Assembly: GCA_003164075.1 (NCBI GenBank)
Contig: PLRZ01000622.1
Span: 1 to 7,194 of the forward strand
Direction of reading: 5' to 3'
Length of the DNA stretch: 7,194 nucleotides
Source of the DNA: Bryobacterales bacterium
Lineage (GTDB): Bacteria > Acidobacteriota > Terriglobia > Bryobacterales > Bryobacteraceae
Part shown: one piece after another, positions 5,245 through 7,194 of the stretch
Numbering within the stretch: the stretch's first letter is position 1
Layout: every line of letters starts with the position of its first letter
The notes under the pieces: model-generated
What the model saw: only the letters and a program-made list of their open reading frames with translations
What the model was told of the DNA's origin: nothing
Databases searched by the model: none
Program-made: the position numbers and the translations under genes

Positions 5245-5757
5245 CTATTTTTTGGACCCGCCGTTCAGCAGGCGGTCGATGGCCGGCCCCAGCCCGCTGC
5301 CTTCGAAAATCGCGCTCGTCAGCGGGCCGTACTCGTGATCCGCGCGTATCGTGCCGGCGGCATCGATCATGAATAGGCGCGGGTATTTCAGATTGCTGGA
5401 AAGCACATACGAATAGGCCATCTGCCCCGAGTCGAAAAGAATGGGAAAGGTGATGTTGTGCCCGGCGATGAAATCTTTGACCTTGGCGGGCTCGTCCGGC
5501 GAATTCACCACTGCGAGGATGGCGATTTTGTCGCCGTATTTCGCTTGCGCCTGCTGCAGATTGTCGGCAAACGTGGCGCAGTGCGGGCAGGTGCTTTGGA
5601 TGAACGCCAGCAGCACGGGTTTGCCGCGATAGTCGTACAGGTCATGCTCCACGCCCTTGCTATCCACCAGGGAAAAGCCGGGAGCGCGCCGGTCCGCCGC
5701 GGCCGCCATAAACGCGGTCGCGCACAACAGAGTAGTCAGGATCTTTCGCATTTCCAT
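5245..5757 (-). CDS. Secreted thioredoxin-fold protein (AhpC/TSA-TlpA type) with CPHC active site
   Basis: The 170-residue product starts with a signal peptide (MEMRKILTTLLCATAFMAAAA, 1-21; split here at about AMAAA for cleavage near 21) and then the redoxin core. Key pieces are APGFSLVDSKG (25-35), the strand KPVLLAFIQSTCPHC with C57 and C60 as the catalytic pair, ILAVVNSPDEPAKVKDFI, FPILFDS (104-110) and the cis-proline strand YPRLFMIDAAG (125-135). It would act outside the cytoplasm as a thiol-disulfide oxidoreductase, either TlpA/ResA-like reduction or peroxiredoxin-like; the pair of cysteines in CxxC favours the former. An internal ATG at 5751 gives MRKILTT and may be the true start, since GGA sits at a better distance from it. 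The GDT1 gene follows 96 bp downstream. Confidence 0.86.
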   Translation of the reverse strand: MEMRKILTTLLCATAFMAAAADRRAPGFSLVDSKGVEHDLYDYRGKPVLLAFIQSTCPHCATFADNLQQAQAKYGDKIAILAVVNSPDEPAKVKDFIAGHNITFPILFDSGQMAYSYVLSSNLKYPRLFMIDAAGTIRADHEYGPLTSAIFEGSGLGPAIDRLLNGGSKK

Positions 5758-5791
5758 TCCAAATTAGCACACCGCATTCCGGCGTCCGGCG

Positions 5792-6050
5792 CTAGTCTTT
5801 CCCCACATCGAATTTGATGGTGGAATGGGCATCGTACTTGCGATACTGCTGGAATTGGATCTCTACCTTGGTCCAGGTTTTGTAGTAAAGCGCCGATTCC
5901 GCCGCGAGTTGCGGCAGGAGGAATTCCTGGGAGCCAATCATGGCGGTTGCGTAGCGGACTTCCAGCCGAAATCCGAGCGGTACCCGGCGGCCGCTCCTGG
6001 TAACGGCAGCCGGATCGCTTTCCATTTGGAAGCGCTTGCCCGGTATAATG
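5792..6050 (-). pseudogene. 3' remnant of an unrecognised minus-strand gene
   Basis: The minus-strand frame ending at 5792 reads, in its last ~85 residues, from about IIPGKRFQMESDPAAV through SGRRVPLGFRLEVRYATAMI and GSQEFLLPQLAAESAL to a Tyr-rich end QFQQYRKYDAHSTIKFDVGKD. Alternating polar and hydrophobic strands suggest a beta-rich envelope or secreted protein; a [FY]xxYRKY-x-A-x-STIKFD ending looks like the C-terminus of acidobacterial envelope proteins, but I cannot name the family. A start exists at 6112 in the same frame, but the first ~20 codons there are antisense to the ribbon-helix-helix remnant and look like chance reading. The gene has therefore probably lost its 5' part at a junction near 6045. 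It ends 34 bp before the thioredoxin-like gene on the same strand. Confidence 0.45.
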
Positions 6051-6190
6051 TCTCCGACCACTCCCTGGATCCAGCCGTATCGCGCCAGCTCAAACAAATC
6101 GGCATCGACCATGACAAAACCGTGCAGGAACTTGTGGCCGAAGCGATCAATGGACTTTTTCAGAAGTACGGCAAACCGCCGATTTCGTGA
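6044..6190 (+). pseudogene. 3' remnant of a ribbon-helix-helix (antitoxin-like) gene
   Basis: From about 6044 to the TGA at 6188-6190 the + strand reads SLDPAVSRQLKQIGIDHDKT followed by VQELVAEAINGLFQKYGKPPIS. This matches the ribbon-helix-helix antitoxin pattern: strand ending in LDPAV, helix A RQLKQIGIDHDKT, helix B VQELVAEAINGLFQKYG with PP at the end. No ATG, GTG or TTG lies in this frame close upstream; the nearest in-frame ATG is 5825, through sequence that codes better on the other strand. The 5' end is therefore missing or fused by rearrangement. No toxin gene follows in the next 100 bp. A TATAAT at 6044-6049 overlaps the start of the homology. Confidence 0.6.
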
Positions 6191-6291
6191 CGCCTACGCG
6201 TCCGCATCCAGACATGTCGGCACTCCAACTGGCTTTCGGAATACGACCCGAATCAGGCCGTTCTGAGTCGACTCGTGATCGCAGGGCCGCA

Positions 6292-6678
6292 TTACGCGTA
6301 GTGGCGCTGATTCCACGTGAAGATCGCCTCTGCCTGGGCTTTCAGGGCGCAGTGGGCCAGCATGGCGTCGTAGATGCCGCCGCCCACGATGCCCAATGAC
6401 GCGGCTGATTGCAGCGCGTCCGCATATTCATCGCCGCTGAGCGCGACGATGGAAAGTCTCTCGCGGATGCTACCGATGAACAGCATCGCCTGCTCGCCGC
6501 TGATGCGGTGTTTGCCCGGCATCCGGGTCAGGGTCGAGTAAACTTCGGCTAAACTGTGCGCTCCGCAGCAGCCGGTTGATTTGTCAAATTGGATGAACAG
6601 CGCGAGGCTCGCCTGATGGTGTACGTGGTCGCCGTAAAATACCGGCACCAGAACAGACGTGTCGAAGAATCCCCTCAT
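6292..6678 (-). CDS. vapC: VapC-type PIN-domain toxin (ribonuclease)
   Basis: The 128-residue product is a complete PIN domain. The acidic metal-binding residues are visible: D6 in FFDTSVLV, E45 in HSLAEVYSTLTR, D104 in GGIYDAMLAHCA, and N123 in FTWNQRHY, where families have D or N. PIN toxins cleave RNA, often tRNA, with Mg2+ or Mn2+. The gene begins on the last bases of the antitoxin gene (ATGA overlap 6675-6678), so translation is coupled. Its length is typical for VapC. The pair is the antitoxin-first arrangement. No frameshift is seen. The substrate tRNA cannot be predicted from this sequence. Confidence 0.9.
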   Translation of the reverse strand: MRGFFDTSVLVPVFYGDHVHHQASLALFIQFDKSTGCCGAHSLAEVYSTLTRMPGKHRISGEQAMLFIGSIRERLSIVALSGDEYADALQSAASLGIVGGGIYDAMLAHCALKAQAEAIFTWNQRHYA

Positions 6679-6950
6679 TCGGCCTTGCCGAGGTTAACCA
6701 GGTCGCGTTCCTCGCGGATCAGTTGCAGCATCTCATCAGTGGCGGAGGCAGGCAGGGGCTGCCCGGAGTGAAAGACCCAGACGCCGTGCTCCTTTGTCAG
6801 TGGACCCGTCCCGCGTACCGGGCGCAACGTGATCCGCTCTCCGGCGGTTTCCATTTCCAGCGCGTCGCCAGCCTCCAAATGCAGTTGCTCGCGCAAGGGC
6901 TTGGGTATAACGACGCGACCTGCCTTGTCAATGATTAGGCGTGTGTTCAT
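6675..6950 (-). CDS. vapB: VapB-type antitoxin with AbrB/SpoVT DNA-binding domain
   Basis: From the ATG at 6950 the product is 91 residues. Residues 1-46 form the swapped-hairpin domain: MNTRLIIDKAGRVVIPKPLR then EQLHLEAGDALEMETAGERITLRP (cited in parts). The rest, including LTKEHGVWVFHSGQPLP and a C-terminal helix TDEMLQLIREERD, is the likely toxin-binding arm that covers the PIN active site. A TTG at 6974 is in frame and would add eight residues, but the ATG places the DKAGRVVIPK strand at the usual distance. The promoter just upstream leaves no room for a leader. The two products together are expected to repress this promoter. The toxin start overlaps the stop. Confidence 0.88.
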   Translation of the reverse strand: MNTRLIIDKAGRVVIPKPLREQLHLEAGDALEMETAGERITLRPVRGTGPLTKEHGVWVFHSGQPLPASATDEMLQLIREERDLVNLGKAE

Positions 6951-6956
6951 TCTGGC

Positions 6957-6985
6957 ACAATACTCTGGGAGCAACCACCAGTCAA
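6957..6985 (-). promoter_or_regulatory. Sigma70-type promoter for vapBC, probably giving a leaderless transcript
   Basis: On the minus strand TTGACT (6985-6980) is followed by exactly 17 bases and TATTGT (6962-6957). Six bases (GCCAGA) separate the -10 element from the vapB ATG at 6950, so the expected transcription start falls on or next to the A of the ATG. There is no Shine-Dalgarno. Match to consensus is five of six at -35 and four of six at -10. Confidence 0.6.
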
Positions 6986-7114
6986 TACCATTATGGCCGA
7001 TGCGGGCTAATGTTTCTTATGATCGACGTAGTTGAGCTCCGATTCCTGCCTGTCGAGCAACTTCCAGTGGGAACCGCCAGGCGAGTTGCCGGCGCTGCGG
7101 ACCGCGAGTTGGGT

Positions 7115-7194
7115 CAGAACTCCTGATGTCGTGGAATTTGCAGTGAGCCCGCAGGTGGGGCAGGCGGTGCTCGCCTGCCCCACCTGCGAAGCTC
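7115..7194. mobile_element. Second copy of the inverted-repeat element (left end, cut by the window edge)
   Basis: Bases 7115-7180 are identical to 936-1001 of the first copy, including the 17-base terminal repeat (7115-7131). After that the copy skips 61 bases: 7172-7192 match 1054-1074 perfectly, with one mismatch at the next base. The skipped stretch in the first copy is bounded by the direct repeat CGCCTGCCC, so a deletion or duplication between repeats explains the difference. If the rest matches, this copy would be about 154 bp and end near 7268, outside the window. The left flank (TGGGT) differs from that of the first copy (AACGA), which confirms independent insertion and the element boundary. 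Confidence 0.88.
7150..7188. repeat. Perfect 17-bp stem hairpin in the second element copy
   Basis: CGCAGGTGGGGCAGGCG (7150-7166) pairs exactly with CGCCTGCCCCACCTGCG (7172-7188) around the loop GTGCT. It would be very stable as DNA cruciform or RNA hairpin. The same two arms exist in the first copy, 66 bases apart. Confidence 0.88.

Noticed and set aside
6044..6049. Perfect TATAAT as promoter of the ribbon-helix-helix gene
   Set aside because: No -35 at good spacing and no start codon in the required frame downstream; it overlaps the homology itself.
6265..6274. Palindrome GAGTCGACTC downstream of vapC
   Set aside because: Ten bases only, no T-run for a terminator and no repeat elsewhere; likely chance.
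7019..7126. Small + strand frame starting MIDVVELRFL
   Set aside because: It ends inside the second element copy and has no recognisable domain or ribosome site. It might be the start of a gene interrupted by the element, but the flank beyond the window is needed.

Overview
The window is GC-rich bacterial DNA. Gene content (SYLF protein, TMEM165/GDT1-type transporter, CPxC thioredoxin-fold protein, several toxin-antitoxin genes) and the dispersed hairpin repeat GTGGGGCAGGCG...CGCCTGCCCCAC suggest an acidobacterium of the Solibacter/Bryobacter kind. That placement is an inference from style, not from a marker gene. No rRNA, tRNA or CRISPR array was seen.

Left part (1-2340, + strand). A secreted SYLF-domain protein (25-714) is followed by the wreck of a type I restriction-modification locus: an internal piece of hsdR (about 719-868), joined almost directly to the 3' half of hsdS (871-1666), then an apparently intact AbrB/RelE-type toxin-antitoxin pair (1663-1983 and 1980-2228), then the first 28 codons of hsdM (2252-2338). 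The hsdS remnant is split by a 215-bp non-autonomous element (936-1150) with perfect 17-bp terminal inverted repeats and a 5-bp target duplication (AACGA). Removing the element plus one duplication restores the hsdS frame exactly. A second, shorter version of the element begins at 7115 and runs off the window.

Middle (2450-5760). A small coiled-coil protein with three near-identical 33-bp repeats lies on the + strand. It converges on a minus-strand cluster transcribed in the order thioredoxin-like protein (5757-5245), GDT1-family cation transporter (5148-4528), MFS permease (4508-3324), EamA-family small permease (3296-2877). The last three are closely spaced (19 to 27 bp) and probably co-transcribed.

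Right part (5790-7194). The 3' end of an unrecognised minus-strand gene meets the 3' end of a ribbon-helix-helix (antitoxin-like) gene head to head near 6045; both have lost their 5' ends. Next is an intact VapBC-type toxin-antitoxin operon on the minus strand (6950-6292). Its promoter (TTGACT-17 bp-TATTGT) is placed so that the transcript should start at or next to the vapB ATG. The window ends in the second element copy.

Overall this is a small accessory zone: one dead restriction system holding one apparently live toxin-antitoxin pair, a second live pair, a third antitoxin-like remnant, and two copies of a short inverted-repeat mobile element, flanking an ordinary transporter cluster.
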